Both the position numbers and the translations under genes were made by a program. A stretch of DNA of 34,204 nucleotides, taken from the NCBI GenBank assembly GCA_016873935.1, contig VGVT01000024.1, positions 1-34,204 of the forward strand. The letters run 5' to 3'. Every line of letters begins with the position of its first letter. Within the stretch, counting starts at the first letter, position 1. The notes beneath the pieces are model-generated. The model was given only the letters and a program-made list of their open reading frames with translations, was not told the origin of the DNA and made no database searches. Source of the DNA: Betaproteobacteria bacterium. Lineage in GTDB: Bacteria; Pseudomonadota; Gammaproteobacteria; Burkholderiales; Thiobacillaceae. This document shows, piece by piece, positions 7,874 through 17,900 of the stretch.

Positions 7874-9840
7874 CGCGTCAGATCCTCTTCCGGTATCGCC
7901 ACCAGCCCACCCCCTTGCACCGGTCCGCTGTCTTCGGCTTCCTCGGGGATGGGAGCGTCGACGGGTTCCTCCGGCTCATAGACGGTCGGCAGCTTGCCCA
8001 ACAGCCAGTAGTCGAGCACCTTGCGCGCGATGGGGGCGGCGGTGCCGCTGCCGCTGCCGCCGTTCTCCACCATCACGGCAACGACGATGGTGGGCGCCTC
8101 CGCCGGCGCGAAGGCGACGAACAGGGCGTGGTCGCGATGCCGCGCGGCGATGCGCTTCTCGTCGTAGCGGGCACCCTGCTTGATGCCGATGACCTGGGAA
8201 GTCCCGGTCTTGCCGCCGATGCCGTAGGGCGCTCCCGCGCCGGAGCGGGCGGCGGTGCCGCCGGGCAGCATGACCTCGATCATGGCCTGGCGGATCACCG
8301 CCAGATGTTCCGGTTTCAGCGCAATCTCGCCGACCCGCCGCGGCGCGGCGTAGGCCACGCGGCCACTGATCGGCTCGCGCCAGGCGCGGATCAACTGCGG
8401 CTGGTAGAGGACGCCACCATTGGCCAAAGCCATGGTGGCCATGGCCAGCTGCATGGGGGTGGCCAGCATGTAGCCCTGGCCGATGCCGGCGATCACCGTC
8501 TCGCCCGGCCACCAGGGTTGTTTGAAGCGTCTCTGCTTCCAGGCCGGCGTTGGCATCAGGCCGGCCAGCTCGCCGTCGAGATCGACGCCGGTCCGCGCGC
8601 CGAAGCCGAACTTGCCGAGGAAGTCGGCCATGCGCTCGATCCCCATCTGGTGTGCCAGCTGGTAATAGTAGGTATCACAGGACTGGGCGATGGATTTTTT
8701 CAGATCCACCATGCCGTGCCCTTCCTTCTTCCAGTCCCGGTAGCGGTGGCTGCTGCCCGGCAGGCTGAAGTAGCCGGGATCGGCGATGCTGTCGCCTGGC
8801 CTTCGCAGGCCCAGCTCCAGGCCGGCCAGACCCATGAACGGCTTGATGGTGGAGCCCGGCGGGTAGATGGCGCGCAAGGCGCGGTTGATGAGGGGGCGGT
8901 CGGGAGAGTCGTTGAGTTCGCGCCAGGTCTGCGTGTCGATGCCGTCGACGAACAGGTTGGGGTCGAAACCCGGCTTCGACATCAGCGCCAGCACGGCGCC
9001 GTTGCGTGGATCGAGGGCCACCAAGGCACCGCGATAGTCGCCGAAGACCCGCTCCGCGACCTGCTGCAGGCGGGCGTCGAGATGCAGGTAGATGTTGTGG
9101 CCGGCCACCGGCTCGGTCCGTGACAGCAGGCGCACGGCGTGGCCGCCGGAATCGGTCTCCACCTTCTCGATGCCGGTGCGGCCGTGCAGCCAGCGCTCGT
9201 AGCGCGCCTCGATGCCGAGCTTGCCGATGTGGTCGCTGCCCTTGTAATTGGCGTAGAGACCCTCCTCCTCCAGGCGCGCCTTGTCTTTCTCGCCGATGCG
9301 GCCGATGTAGCCCACCACGTGGGCGAAGCCGGGGCCCATGGGGTACTGCCGGAACTGGCGCGCGCTCACCTCGACGCCGGGGAAGCGGTAGCGGTTGACG
9401 GCGAAGCGTGCCGCCTCCTCCTCGGTGAGCAGGTTGCGGATGGGGATGCTCTCGAAGTTCTTGCTCTCCGCCAGCATCTTCCGGAAACGCTTGCGGTCGC
9501 CCGGCTCGATTTCGACGATCTCGGCGAGCCGGTCGATCACCGCGTCCAGCTTGTCGCCGGTCTCGGAGGGTGTGATTTCCAGGGTGTGGGCGGAGAAATT
9601 CTGCGCCAGCACCATGTTCTGGCGGTCGTAGATGACTCCACGCGTAGGCGGCGCGGGCAGCAGGGAGATGCGGTTGTTTTCCGCCAGGGACTGGTAGTGG
9701 TCGTACTGCACCAGTTGCAGCCAGACGAAGCGTCCGAACAGCAGCAGGAAGAGCAGTGCCGCGCCCACCCCGGCGATCTCCATGCGGCGCCGGTAGCGCA
9801 GGAACTCCAGTTCCGGGTTGATGAGGCGCAGGCTGCTCAC
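7870..9840 (-). CDS. mrdA: Penicillin-binding protein 2, peptidoglycan transpeptidase
   Basis: A 656-residue class B PBP with GTG start at 9840. One N-terminal membrane helix (IAGVGAALLFLLLFGRFVWL) is followed by the pedestal (PAPPTRGVIYDRQNMVLAQN) and a transpeptidase domain with PPGSTIKPF (SxxK), SCDTYYYQLA (SxD) and GGKTGTSQ (KTG). It cross-links the glycan strands made by RodA in cell elongation and is the mecillinam target. mreD ends 19 bases upstream and rodA overlaps downstream. The Pro/Glu-rich tail after residue 620 is variable in the family. Confidence 0.96.
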   Translation of the reverse strand: MSSLRLINPELEFLRYRRRMEIAGVGAALLFLLLFGRFVWLQLVQYDHYQSLAENNRISLLPAPPTRGVIYDRQNMVLAQNFSAHTLEITPSETGDKLDAVIDRLAEIVEIEPGDRKRFRKMLAESKNFESIPIRNLLTEEEAARFAVNRYRFPGVEVSARQFRQYPMGPGFAHVVGYIGRIGEKDKARLEEEGLYANYKGSDHIGKLGIEARYERWLHGRTGIEKVETDSGGHAVRLLSRTEPVAGHNIYLHLDARLQQVAERVFGDYRGALVALDPRNGAVLALMSKPGFDPNLFVDGIDTQTWRELNDSPDRPLINRALRAIYPPGSTIKPFMGLAGLELGLRRPGDSIADPGYFSLPGSSHRYRDWKKEGHGMVDLKKSIAQSCDTYYYQLAHQMGIERMADFLGKFGFGARTGVDLDGELAGLMPTPAWKQRRFKQPWWPGETVIAGIGQGYMLATPMQLAMATMALANGGVLYQPQLIRAWREPISGRVAYAAPRRVGEIALKPEHLAVIRQAMIEVMLPGGTAARSGAGAPYGIGGKTGTSQVIGIKQGARYDEKRIAARHRDHALFVAFAPAEAPTIVVAVMVENGGSGSGTAAPIARKVLDYWLLGKLPTVYEPEEPVDAPIPEEAEDSGPVQGGGLVAIPEEDLTR

Positions 9841-9859
9841 GGGCGCGCTGTGGGCGAAT

Positions 9860-10429
9860 TCAAACGCGGACGCGCGGGCCCGCTTCGCCCTGGCCCGCCA
9901 CGCGGGTGTAGCCGGTGAGGCGGTCCATCAGCCAGGCCAGGGGCAACCACAGCACCGCCGCCACAAGGCCGGCGGCGAGCCAGCGCCAATCGGCCTGCGG
10001 CAAGCCCAGCATGAGGCCGGCCAGCAACACCAATGCCTCCTTGCCCAGCAACAGCGGAGCCAGCTGCAGGGCCTGGCGGGGCACGTCGAAGCCCTCCAGG
10101 CGGCGGCGCAGCATGAGGATGACGAAGGTGGCGGCGCAATAGGCCAGCGCATTCAGGCCCATGAGCACGCCGCCGGCGACATCGGTAACGAGGCCGAGCA
10201 AGAAGGCGACACCCAACCCGGCCAGGCGGGGCGCGCGGATGCTCCAGTAAAGCAAGGCCATGAGGGTGAAGTCCGGCACCAGCCAGAGCATGCCGTCCGC
10301 CCACGGCAGCAGCGTGGCCGCCAGGGCCACGGCGAGGCTGGCATAGACGCGCGCCGGCGTCGGTGGCGCGACGAGTTCCGCACCCTGGGGCAGCAGGGGC
10401 TTGCTTGTGCCGGGTTCAGCGCGGGGCAT
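9860..10429 (-). CDS. mreD: Rod shape-determining membrane protein MreD
   Basis: 189 residues from ATG 10429 (MPRAEPGTSKPLLPQ), which overlaps the mreC stop by 14 bases; the frame runs further upstream within mreC but without MreD character. Five to six hydrophobic helices (ASLAVALAATLLPW, TLMALLYWSIRAP, LAGLGVAFLLGLVTDV, FVILMLRRRL and a C-terminal pair) match MreD, with the conserved GLVTDVAGGVLMGLNAL segment. It bridges MreC, the SEDS-PBP2 synthase and other elongasome parts in the inner membrane. Position between mreC and mrdA is the canonical order. Confidence 0.9.
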   Translation of the reverse strand: MPRAEPGTSKPLLPQGAELVAPPTPARVYASLAVALAATLLPWADGMLWLVPDFTLMALLYWSIRAPRLAGLGVAFLLGLVTDVAGGVLMGLNALAYCAATFVILMLRRRLEGFDVPRQALQLAPLLLGKEALVLLAGLMLGLPQADWRWLAAGLVAAVLWLPLAWLMDRLTGYTRVAGQGEAGPRVRV

Positions 10430-11321
10430 GGCGGGACTCCGGCGACTTGCGCGGTGATGGCTGCGGCGGTGGCACCGTAGCGGCCACAGGCTCCGGCTTG
10501 AGCACCAGCACATGCCGATACTGGCCCACTCCACCCAGGGGTCGGCAGAGGGCGCGCGCGAAGGGTGAGTGGCGCGGCTGTTCGGTGTGCACCACCTCGG
10601 CCACCGGAATGCCGGCGGGATAGACCCCGTCGATGCCGGAGGTATACAACAGGTCGCCGACCTTCAGATCCGCGTGCGCATCGAGAAAACGCACCTCCAG
10701 GAGGCTGTCGGAACCCTGTCCGGAGACGATGATGCGCAGGCCGTTGCGCTGGTTCTGCACCGGCGCGGCCTGGCCGCGGTCGGTCAGCAGGGTGACCTCG
10801 GCGGTCCAGGGGAACACGCGGGTGACCTGGCCTACCAGACCGGTGGCGTCCACCACCGGCCAGCCGGCGGCAAGGCCATGGGCTTCGCCGCGGTTGATGA
10901 CGACCTTGCGGGCGAACGGGTCGGGCAGCGCGGCCTGGATTTCCCCCACCACGGCAATCACTCCGGGCCGCGGCGGCAGGGCGAGCAGGGCGCGCAGTTG
11001 CGCGTTCTCGTCGGCCAGCGCTCGTCGATCGAGCAGATCGGCGCGCAAGCGTTCCTCCCGCTGGCGCAGCTCGACGTTCTCGGCGCTCACTTCGGCGTGC
11101 GTGACGAAGAAGCCGCCGGCCCCGCGCAGCCAATGCCAGGGCTGGGCCAAGGCCGTCTGAACGGGGTGGAGGACGGCATTAAGCCCGGCGCGCAGGCCGG
11201 ACAGGGCGGCGTAGCGGGCGTCCAGGGCGAGCAGGAACAGGCAGAGCAGAACGTACAGGGAGAAGCGCAGCGGCAGCCCCATCTCCCGGACGAACATCGG
11301 CGCATGGGAGGCGGGAGACAT
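10416..11321 (-). CDS. mreC: Rod shape-determining protein MreC
   Basis: A 301-residue bitopic protein. One N-terminal helix (LPLRFSLYVLLCLFLLALDARY) is followed by a coiled coil (about 75-110: ENVELRQREERLRADLLDRRALADENAQLRALL, split here as one continuous heptad region) and the beta domain with INRGEAHGLAAGWPVVDATGLVGQV, LLTDRG and VGDLLYTSGIDGVYPAGIPV. It activates PBP2/RodA from the periplasm. A Pro/Lys/Arg tail follows residue 275. The start at 11321 lacks a good ribosome site; Met9 (11297) is an alternative. It is separated from mreB by a 70-base hairpin. Confidence 0.94.
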   Translation of the reverse strand: MSPASHAPMFVREMGLPLRFSLYVLLCLFLLALDARYAALSGLRAGLNAVLHPVQTALAQPWHWLRGAGGFFVTHAEVSAENVELRQREERLRADLLDRRALADENAQLRALLALPPRPGVIAVVGEIQAALPDPFARKVVINRGEAHGLAAGWPVVDATGLVGQVTRVFPWTAEVTLLTDRGQAAPVQNQRNGLRIIVSGQGSDSLLEVRFLDAHADLKVGDLLYTSGIDGVYPAGIPVAEVVHTEQPRHSPFARALCRPLGGVGQYRHVLVLKPEPVAATVPPPQPSPRKSPESRHAPR

Positions 11322-11340
11322 GGGAGACGTGAAGGGGTCA

Positions 11341-11410
11341 GGGTGAAGGGGGAAGGGTGAAAGCTGTCAGGGCCATGGACCCTTTACCCTTCTCCCTTCC
11401 CCCTTCACCC
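11341..11410. repeat. Strong inverted repeat between mreB and mreC
   Basis: A perfect 17-bp pair, GGGTGAAGGGGGAAGGG at 11341-11357 and its complement at 11394-11410, encloses a second imperfect pair (GGGTGAAAG / CTTTACCC). It fills nearly the whole gap between the mreB stop (11414) and the mreC start (11321). In RNA it would form a long GC-rich hairpin, able to attenuate or process the transcript so that mreB is made in excess of mreC. Confidence 0.75.
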
Positions 11411-11413
11411 CGT

Positions 11414-12820
<1,407 letters not shown>

Positions 12821-12827
12821 CAGCCGG

Positions 12828-12915
12828 TAGCCAGTAGCTCGTAGCCTGTAGCATTTTCAGCGCGCCTCCGGCGCGGAAGCTACAGCTACCCGCTACCAAC
12901 TACCCGCTACGAGCT
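12828..12915. repeat. Complex inverted repeat with reiterated GTAGC units between gatC and gatA
   Basis: Arms pair as AGCTCGTAG (12836-12844) with CTACGAGCT (12907-12915), TGTAGC (12848-12853) with GCTACA (12879-12884), and an inner CGCGCC-TCC-GGCGCG stem (12861-12875). The pentamer GTAGC or its complement recurs many times across the arms. It could attenuate or process the gatCAB transcript, or be a mobile palindromic unit. Confidence 0.7.
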
Positions 12916-12922
12916 GACTTCT

Positions 12923-14374
12923 ATGACCCACACCCTCCGCTCCCTCTCCACCCTTCTCGCCGACGGCAAGGCTTCCAGCGTCGAACTGTGCCGGGACTAC
13001 CTGGCCCGCATCCAGGCGCTGAACCCCACCCTCAACGCCTTCATCACCGTGGACGCGGACAGGACCCTGGCCGAAGCCGCCGCCGCCGACGCGCGCCGCG
13101 CCGCAGGCCAGGCCGGCCCGCTCACCGGCGTTCCCGTCGCGCACAAGGACATCTTCTGCGCCGAGGGCTGGCTCACCACCTGCGGCTCGAAGATTCTGGC
13201 CAACTTCGTCTCGCCCTACGACGCCCACGTCATCGAGCAGTTCAAGGCGGCGGGCATGCCCACTCTCGGCAAGACCAACATGGACGAGTTCGCCATGGGC
13301 TCCTCCAACGAGACCAGCTTCTTCGGTCCGGTGAAGAACCCCTGGGATACCGCCCGCGTGCCCGGCGGCTCCTCCGGCGGCAGCGCGGCCTGCGTCGCCG
13401 CGGGCCTGGCGCCGGCGGCCACCGGCACCGATACCGGCGGCTCCATCCGCCAGCCGGCGGCCCTGTGCGGCATCACCGGCCTCAAGCCCACCTACGGCGT
13501 GGTCTCGCGCTACGGCATGATCGCCTTCGCCTCCAGCCTGGACCAGGGCGGGCCGATGGGGCGCACCGCGGAGGACTGCGCCTGGCTGCTCAACGTCATG
13601 GCCGGCTTCGACGTGCGCGATTCCACCAGCCTGGAACGGGTGAAGGAGGATTACACCCGCGACCTGACCAAGCCTCTGGCCGGCCTGAGGATCGGCCTGC
13701 CCCGCGAGTTTTTCGGCGAGGGGCTGAGCGGCGACACCGCCAGGGCCGTCGAGGCAGCCATCGACCAGTACCGCAAGCTGGGGGCCGAGACCGTGGAAGT
13801 GGGCCTGCCCAACTCGCGTCTGTCGGTGGCCGCCTATTACGTGCTGGCGCCGGCGGAGGCCTCCAGCAACCTGTCCCGATTCGACGGCGTGCGCTACGGC
13901 TACCGCACGCCCGAATACAGGGACCTCACCGACATGTACGAGAAGACCCGCGCCGAAGGCTTCGGCGCCGAGGTCAAGCGCCGCATCATGATCGGCACCT
14001 ACGTGCTCTCCCACGGCTACTACGATGCCTATTACATCCAGGCCCAGCGCCTGCGCCGGCTGATCGCCAACGATTTTGCCGAGGCGTTCAGGCAGTGCGA
14101 CGTGATCCTGGGCCCCACCGCCCCCACCACCGCCTTCCGGCTGGGGGAAAAGGCCGACGATCCGGTGCAGATGTATCTGTCCGACATCTACACCATCGCC
14201 GTGAACCTGGCCGGCCTGCCCGGCATGTCGCTGCCCTGCGGTTTCGATGGCCAGGGCCTGCCCATTGGCCTGCAACTCATCGGCAATTATTTCGCCGAGG
14301 CGAAGATGCTGAACGTGGCGCACCAGTTCCAGTTGGCGACCGACTGGCACGCGCGCGCACCGCAAGGAATTTGA
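12923..14374 (+). CDS. gatA: Asp-tRNA(Asn)/Glu-tRNA(Gln) amidotransferase subunit A
   Basis: A 483-residue amidase-signature enzyme. It releases ammonia from Gln for use by GatB. The Ser-cisSer-Lys triad is seen as the Lys in [13 protein letters not shown], the first Ser in [14 protein letters not shown] and the nucleophile in [32 protein letters not shown] and [16 protein letters not shown] are GatA hallmarks. gatB starts 2 bases after its stop. Confidence 0.97.
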   Translation: MTHTLRSLSTLLADGKASSVELCRDYLARIQALNPTLNAFITVDADRTLAEAAAADARRAAGQAGPLTGVPVAHKDIFCAEGWLTTCGSKILANFVSPYDAHVIEQFKAAGMPTLGKTNMDEFAMGSSNETSFFGPVKNPWDTARVPGGSSGGSAACVAAGLAPAATGTDTGGSIRQPAALCGITGLKPTYGVVSRYGMIAFASSLDQGGPMGRTAEDCAWLLNVMAGFDVRDSTSLERVKEDYTRDLTKPLAGLRIGLPREFFGEGLSGDTARAVEAAIDQYRKLGAETVEVGLPNSRLSVAAYYVLAPAEASSNLSRFDGVRYGYRTPEYRDLTDMYEKTRAEGFGAEVKRRIMIGTYVLSHGYYDAYYIQAQRLRRLIANDFAEAFRQCDVILGPTAPTTAFRLGEKADDPVQMYLSDIYTIAVNLAGLPGMSLPCGFDGQGLPIGLQLIGNYFAEAKMLNVAHQFQLATDWHARAPQGI

Positions 14375-14376
14375 CC

Positions 14377-15816
14377 ATGCAGTGGGAAACCGTCATCGGG
14401 CTGGAGGTGCACACCCAGCTCACCACCCAGTCCAAGATCTTCTCCGGCGCCAGCATCGCCTTCGGCGCCGCGCCCAACACCCAGGCCTGCCAGGTCGACA
14501 TCGCCCTGCCCGGGGTGCTGCCGGTGCTGAACAAGGGGGCGGTGGAGCGGGCCATCCGCTTCGGCCTGGCCATCGGCGCCAAGCTCAACCGGACCAACGT
14601 CTTCGCCCGCAAGAATTACTTCTATCCGGATTTGCCCAAGGGCTACCAGATCAGCCAGTACGAGCTGCCCATCGTCGAGGGCGGCCATCTGAGCATCCAG
14701 GTCGGCGATGCGGAAAAGACCATCCGCATCACCCGCGCCCATCTGGAGGAGGACGCGGGCAAGAGCCTGCACGAGGACTTCCATGGCATGACGGGCATCG
14801 ACCTGAACCGGGCCGGCACGCCCTTGCTGGAAATCGTCTCCGAGCCGGACATGCGCTCCGCCAAGGAGGCCGTGGCCTACGCCCGCGCCCTGCACACCCT
14901 GGTGACCTGGATCGGCATCTGCGACGGCAACATGCAGGAGGGCAGCTTCCGGGTGGACGCCAACGTGTCCGTGCGCCCGGTGGGCCAGAAGGAATTCGGC
15001 ACCCGGCGGGAGATCAAGAACCTGAACTCCTTCCGCTTCCTGGAGCAGGCCATCGACTACGAGGTGCGCTGGCAAATCGAGCGGATCGAGGACGGCCACA
15101 AGATCCAGCAGGCCACCGTGCTGTTCAATCCGGACACCGGCGAGACCCGCGCCATGCGCAGCAAGGAGGACGCCCACGACTACCGCTACTTCCCCGATCC
15201 CGACCTGTTGCCGGTGAAGCTGGACGAGGCCTGGATCGAGCAGGTGAAGGCGGGGCTGCCGGAACTGCCGGAACAGAAGCAGGCCCGCTACCGCGAGCGG
15301 TTCGGCCTGTCGGCCTATGACGCCGGCACCCTGACCGCCTCCCGCGCCATGGCCGAGTACTTCGAGGCGGTGCTGGCCGCCCTGCCCGCGCGCGGCGAGA
15401 ACGCCAAGCTGGCCGCGAACTGGATCATGGGCGACCTCTCCGCCGCGTTGAACAAGGCCGAACTGGACATCGCCGCCAACCGCATCCCCGCCAAGCAGTT
15501 GGCCGGCCTGCTGGCGCGCATCCAGGACGGCACCCTGTCCGGCAAGCTGGCCAAGCAGGTCTTCGAGGCCATGTGGAACGAAGGCGGGGAGGCCGACGCC
15601 ATCATCGAAGCCAAAGGCCTCAAACAGGTCTCCGACGCCGGCGCCATCGAGCCGCTCATCGACGAAGTCCTGGCCGCCAACCCGAAGTCGGTGGAGGAAT
15701 TCCGTTCCGGCAAGGAGAAGGCCTTCAACGCCCTGGTGGGTCAGGTCATGAAGGCCAGCAAGGGCAAGGCCAACCCGGCCCAGGTCAACGAGCTGCTGCG
15801 CAAAAAGCTGGGCTGA
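14377..15816 (+). CDS. gatB: Asp-tRNA(Asn)/Glu-tRNA(Gln) amidotransferase subunit B
   Basis: 479 residues from ATG 14377 ([15 protein letters not shown]); the open frame extends far upstream in antiphase with gatA and is not used. The cradle domain carries [15 protein letters not shown] and [18 protein letters not shown], then [13 protein letters not shown] and [13 protein letters not shown], and the helical and YqeY-like tail (after about 330) ends [20 protein letters not shown]. GatB binds the tRNA, phosphorylates the Glu or Asp carboxylate and accepts ammonia channelled from GatA. Confidence 0.97.
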   Translation: MQWETVIGLEVHTQLTTQSKIFSGASIAFGAAPNTQACQVDIALPGVLPVLNKGAVERAIRFGLAIGAKLNRTNVFARKNYFYPDLPKGYQISQYELPIVEGGHLSIQVGDAEKTIRITRAHLEEDAGKSLHEDFHGMTGIDLNRAGTPLLEIVSEPDMRSAKEAVAYARALHTLVTWIGICDGNMQEGSFRVDANVSVRPVGQKEFGTRREIKNLNSFRFLEQAIDYEVRWQIERIEDGHKIQQATVLFNPDTGETRAMRSKEDAHDYRYFPDPDLLPVKLDEAWIEQVKAGLPELPEQKQARYRERFGLSAYDAGTLTASRAMAEYFEAVLAALPARGENAKLAANWIMGDLSAALNKAELDIAANRIPAKQLAGLLARIQDGTLSGKLAKQVFEAMWNEGGEADAIIEAKGLKQVSDAGAIEPLIDEVLAANPKSVEEFRSGKEKAFNALVGQVMKASKGKANPAQVNELLRKKLG

Positions 15817-15827
15817 GCCGCCTCAGC
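15812..15827. terminator. Small hairpin containing both stop codons of convergent gatB and the DUF4124 gene
   Basis: GCTGAG-CCGC-CTCAGC forms a 6-bp stem with a 4-base loop. The gatB TGA (15814-15816) lies in one arm and the opposing gene's stop (15823-15825) in the other. It is short for a terminator and has no T-run, so function is tentative, but it is the only structure separating two convergent units. Confidence 0.35.
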
Positions 15828-16518
15828 GCGGCGTCCGGGCGCGCAGTTCGCGATAGCGCAGCTTGTCCGCCTCGTAACGCTGGCGGATGTCTTCCTTGGC
15901 CTTTTCGCGCTGGGCGATGAGGCTGTCCAGCTTGGCCAGTTCGGCGCGGGCTTCGTCGCGCATCTGCACGGCCGCGCGCGGCGCCGCCTGGCTGCCGGCG
16001 TGCGGCGCGAGCTGGGCGTTGGCGGCGGCCAGCTTGTCGGTGGCCGCCTTGTGGCGGATGCGTAGGCCCTTGAGGTTGGCTTCCTCCTGGTCCAGGGCGC
16101 GGTCGCGGGCGAGATCGATTTCCGCCTCGTTCACGTAGGTGGTGACCAGGGCGCGGTCGCGCCGCTGCCGCGCCTCCTCAAGCCGCCGCGCCTCCTCGCG
16201 CCGGCGCTCTTCCGCCTCCAGGCGGGCGCGCTCCTCGGGGCTCAGGCGGGTGCGCGGGGTTTCCTTCTTCACGCGGCCCTGCCGGTCCAGTTCCACGTTG
16301 CCCAGACCGGCATCCTTGCTGGGAATGTGATCGCCGTAATGCACCCGGCCCTGCTCGTCCACCCAGCGGTAGGTCGCTTGCGCGAGGGTCGCGCCGGGCA
16401 GCGCCAGACTGGCCAGGATGAGGAGAGCGGGAAGGACGGGGTATATTGCATCGGTCAGGCCGCCGCGACGCCGTAGGCGGCGCGGTAGTCGTGGATACGG
16501 GAAAGGGTGGCCCGCCAT
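15823..16518 (-). CDS. DUF4124-domain periplasmic protein with long coiled coil
   Basis: A 231-residue frame. After an Arg-rich n-region, a hydrophobic signal (PVLPALLILASLALPGATLAQA) leads to TYRWVDEQGRVHYGDHIP, the DUF4124 module. The rest (about 80-231) is a charged coiled coil rich in Glu, Arg and Ala (ERARLEAEERRREEARRLEE). DUF4124 proteins are common in proteobacteria, and their function is not established. The only ATG in frame is 16518, which overlaps the pyrE 3' end by 64 bases and gives an unusually long n-region; no ATG, GTG or TTG was found closer to the signal. Confidence 0.8.
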   Translation of the reverse strand: MAGHPFPYPRLPRRLRRRGGLTDAIYPVLPALLILASLALPGATLAQATYRWVDEQGRVHYGDHIPSKDAGLGNVELDRQGRVKKETPRTRLSPEERARLEAEERRREEARRLEEARQRRDRALVTTYVNEAEIDLARDRALDQEEANLKGLRIRHKAATDKLAAANAQLAPHAGSQAAPRAAVQMRDEARAELAKLDSLIAQREKAKEDIRQRYEADKLRYRELRARTPR

Positions 16519-17117
16519 TCCGTCTTGCCGGCGAAATGCTCGGCGAGATCGTCCAGATCGACGATGCTGATGACCGGCAGGCCGAAATCGCGGCTCACCT
16601 CCTGCACCGCCGACAGCTCGCCCTGGCCCCGCTCCATGCGGTCGAGGGCGATGGCCACGGCGCAGGGGGTGGCACCGGCGGCGCGGATGAGTTGCACCGA
16701 CTCGCGCACCGAGGTGCCGGCGGAAATCACGTCGTCGACGATGAGGATGCGGCCGCGCAGCGGCGCGCCGACGATGTTGCCGCCTTCACCGTGGTCCTTG
16801 GCTTCCTTGCGGTTGTAGCTGTAAGGCACATTGCGCCCGGCGGAGGCCAGGGCGATGGCCACCGAGGCCGCCAGGGGAATGCCCTTGTAGGCGGGGCCGA
16901 ACAGGCCGTCGTAGGCCAGGCCGGAGGCGTCGATGGCCTTGGCGTAGAATTCCCCGAGCCGCTTCAGCGACAGGCCGTCGTTGAACAGGCCGGCATTGAA
17001 GAAGTACGGACTCATGCGTCCGGCCTTGGTCTTGTATTCGCCGAACAGCAATACCTGCTGGCGAATCGCGAAATCGAGAAACTCGGTCTTGAAACTCTGC
17101 ACCCTGCCTATCCTCAT
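16455..17117 (-). CDS. pyrE: Orotate phosphoribosyltransferase
   Basis: A 220-residue PyrE. It makes orotidine 5'-phosphate from orotate and PRPP in pyrimidine synthesis. GEYKTKAGRMSPYFFNAGLF is the orotate-binding N-terminal region, and RILIVDDVISAGTS is the PRPP motif; FGPAYKGIPLAASVA and PYSYNRKEAKDHGEGG complete the site. ATG 17117 is chosen because MRIGRVQSFKTEFLDFAI aligns with the usual start; the open frame further upstream is antisense to xth. Its start lies only 3 bases from the xth start on the other strand. Confidence 0.95.
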   Translation of the reverse strand: MRIGRVQSFKTEFLDFAIRQQVLLFGEYKTKAGRMSPYFFNAGLFNDGLSLKRLGEFYAKAIDASGLAYDGLFGPAYKGIPLAASVAIALASAGRNVPYSYNRKEAKDHGEGGNIVGAPLRGRILIVDDVISAGTSVRESVQLIRAAGATPCAVAIALDRMERGQGELSAVQEVSRDFGLPVISIVDLDDLAEHFAGKTEWRATLSRIHDYRAAYGVAAA

Positions 17118-17120
17118 TCC

Positions 17121-17900
17121 ATGCGCGTCATCAGCCTGAATCTTAACGGAATCCGTTCCGCCGCCGGGAAAGGCCTCTATCCCTGGCTCGCCGCCCAGCA
17201 CGCCGACCTGGTCTGCCTCCAGGAACTCAAGGCCCAGCCCGCCGACCTGACGGCGGAGATGCGCGACCCGCCCGGCCTGGCCGGCTTCTTCCATTGCGCC
17301 GAGAAGAAGGGCTACAGCGGCGTCGGCCTGTACACCCGCTCCCCTCCGCGACGCGTCATCGAAGGGCTCGGCATCGAGGATATCGACCGGGAAGGCCGAT
17401 ATCTTGAGCTCCACTTCAAGGATTTCGCCGCCATCTCGATCTACCTGCCCTCGGGTTCCAGCTCGCCGGAGCGCCAGGCGGCCAAGTTCAGCTTCATGGA
17501 ACGCTTCCTGCCGCACCTGGAAAACCTGGTCGCCGGCGGCCGCGAACTGCTGCTGTGCGGCGACTGGAACATCGCCCATACCGAGAAGGATCTGAGGAAC
17601 TGGAAGTCGAACCAGAAAAATTCCGGCTTCCTGCCCGAGGAACGCGCCTGGCTCACCGAGGTGTTCGAGCGCCTCGGTCTGGTCGACGTCTATCGCCGCC
17701 TGTACCCCGACCACACTGGCGAGGCCTACACCTGGTGGAGCAACCGCGGCCAGGCCCGAGCGAAGAACGTGGGCTGGCGCATCGACTACCAGATCGCCAC
17801 GCCGGGCCTGGCGGCGAAAGCCCAACGCGCTTTCGTCTACAAGGAACAGCGCTTCTCGGACCACGCGCCGCTGGTGGTGGATTACGACCATGCCCTCTAG
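17121..17900 (+). CDS. xth: Exodeoxyribonuclease III (AP endonuclease family)
   Basis: A 259-residue exonuclease III-type enzyme, which repairs abasic sites and 3' blocks. Metal and catalytic motifs are in order: LNLNGIRSAA, LQELKA (Glu), YLPSGS, GDWNIAHTEKDLRNWKSN (Asp and Asn), WRIDYQIATP and SDHAPLVVDYD (Asp-His). The start MRVISLNLNG is canonical, so there is no freedom to move it away from pyrE. No clear Shine-Dalgarno precedes it. ampG begins 11 bases before its stop. Confidence 0.95.
   Translation: MRVISLNLNGIRSAAGKGLYPWLAAQHADLVCLQELKAQPADLTAEMRDPPGLAGFFHCAEKKGYSGVGLYTRSPPRRVIEGLGIEDIDREGRYLELHFKDFAAISIYLPSGSSSPERQAAKFSFMERFLPHLENLVAGGRELLLCGDWNIAHTEKDLRNWKSNQKNSGFLPEERAWLTEVFERLGLVDVYRRLYPDHTGEAYTWWSNRGQARAKNVGWRIDYQIATPGLAAKAQRAFVYKEQRFSDHAPLVVDYDHAL

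Noticed and set aside
12893-14365. 490-codon minus-strand frame antisense to gatA
   Set aside because: It lies entirely opposite a canonical gatA and has no recognisable motif; its Gly/Val/His/Gln-rich composition is typical of antisense frames.
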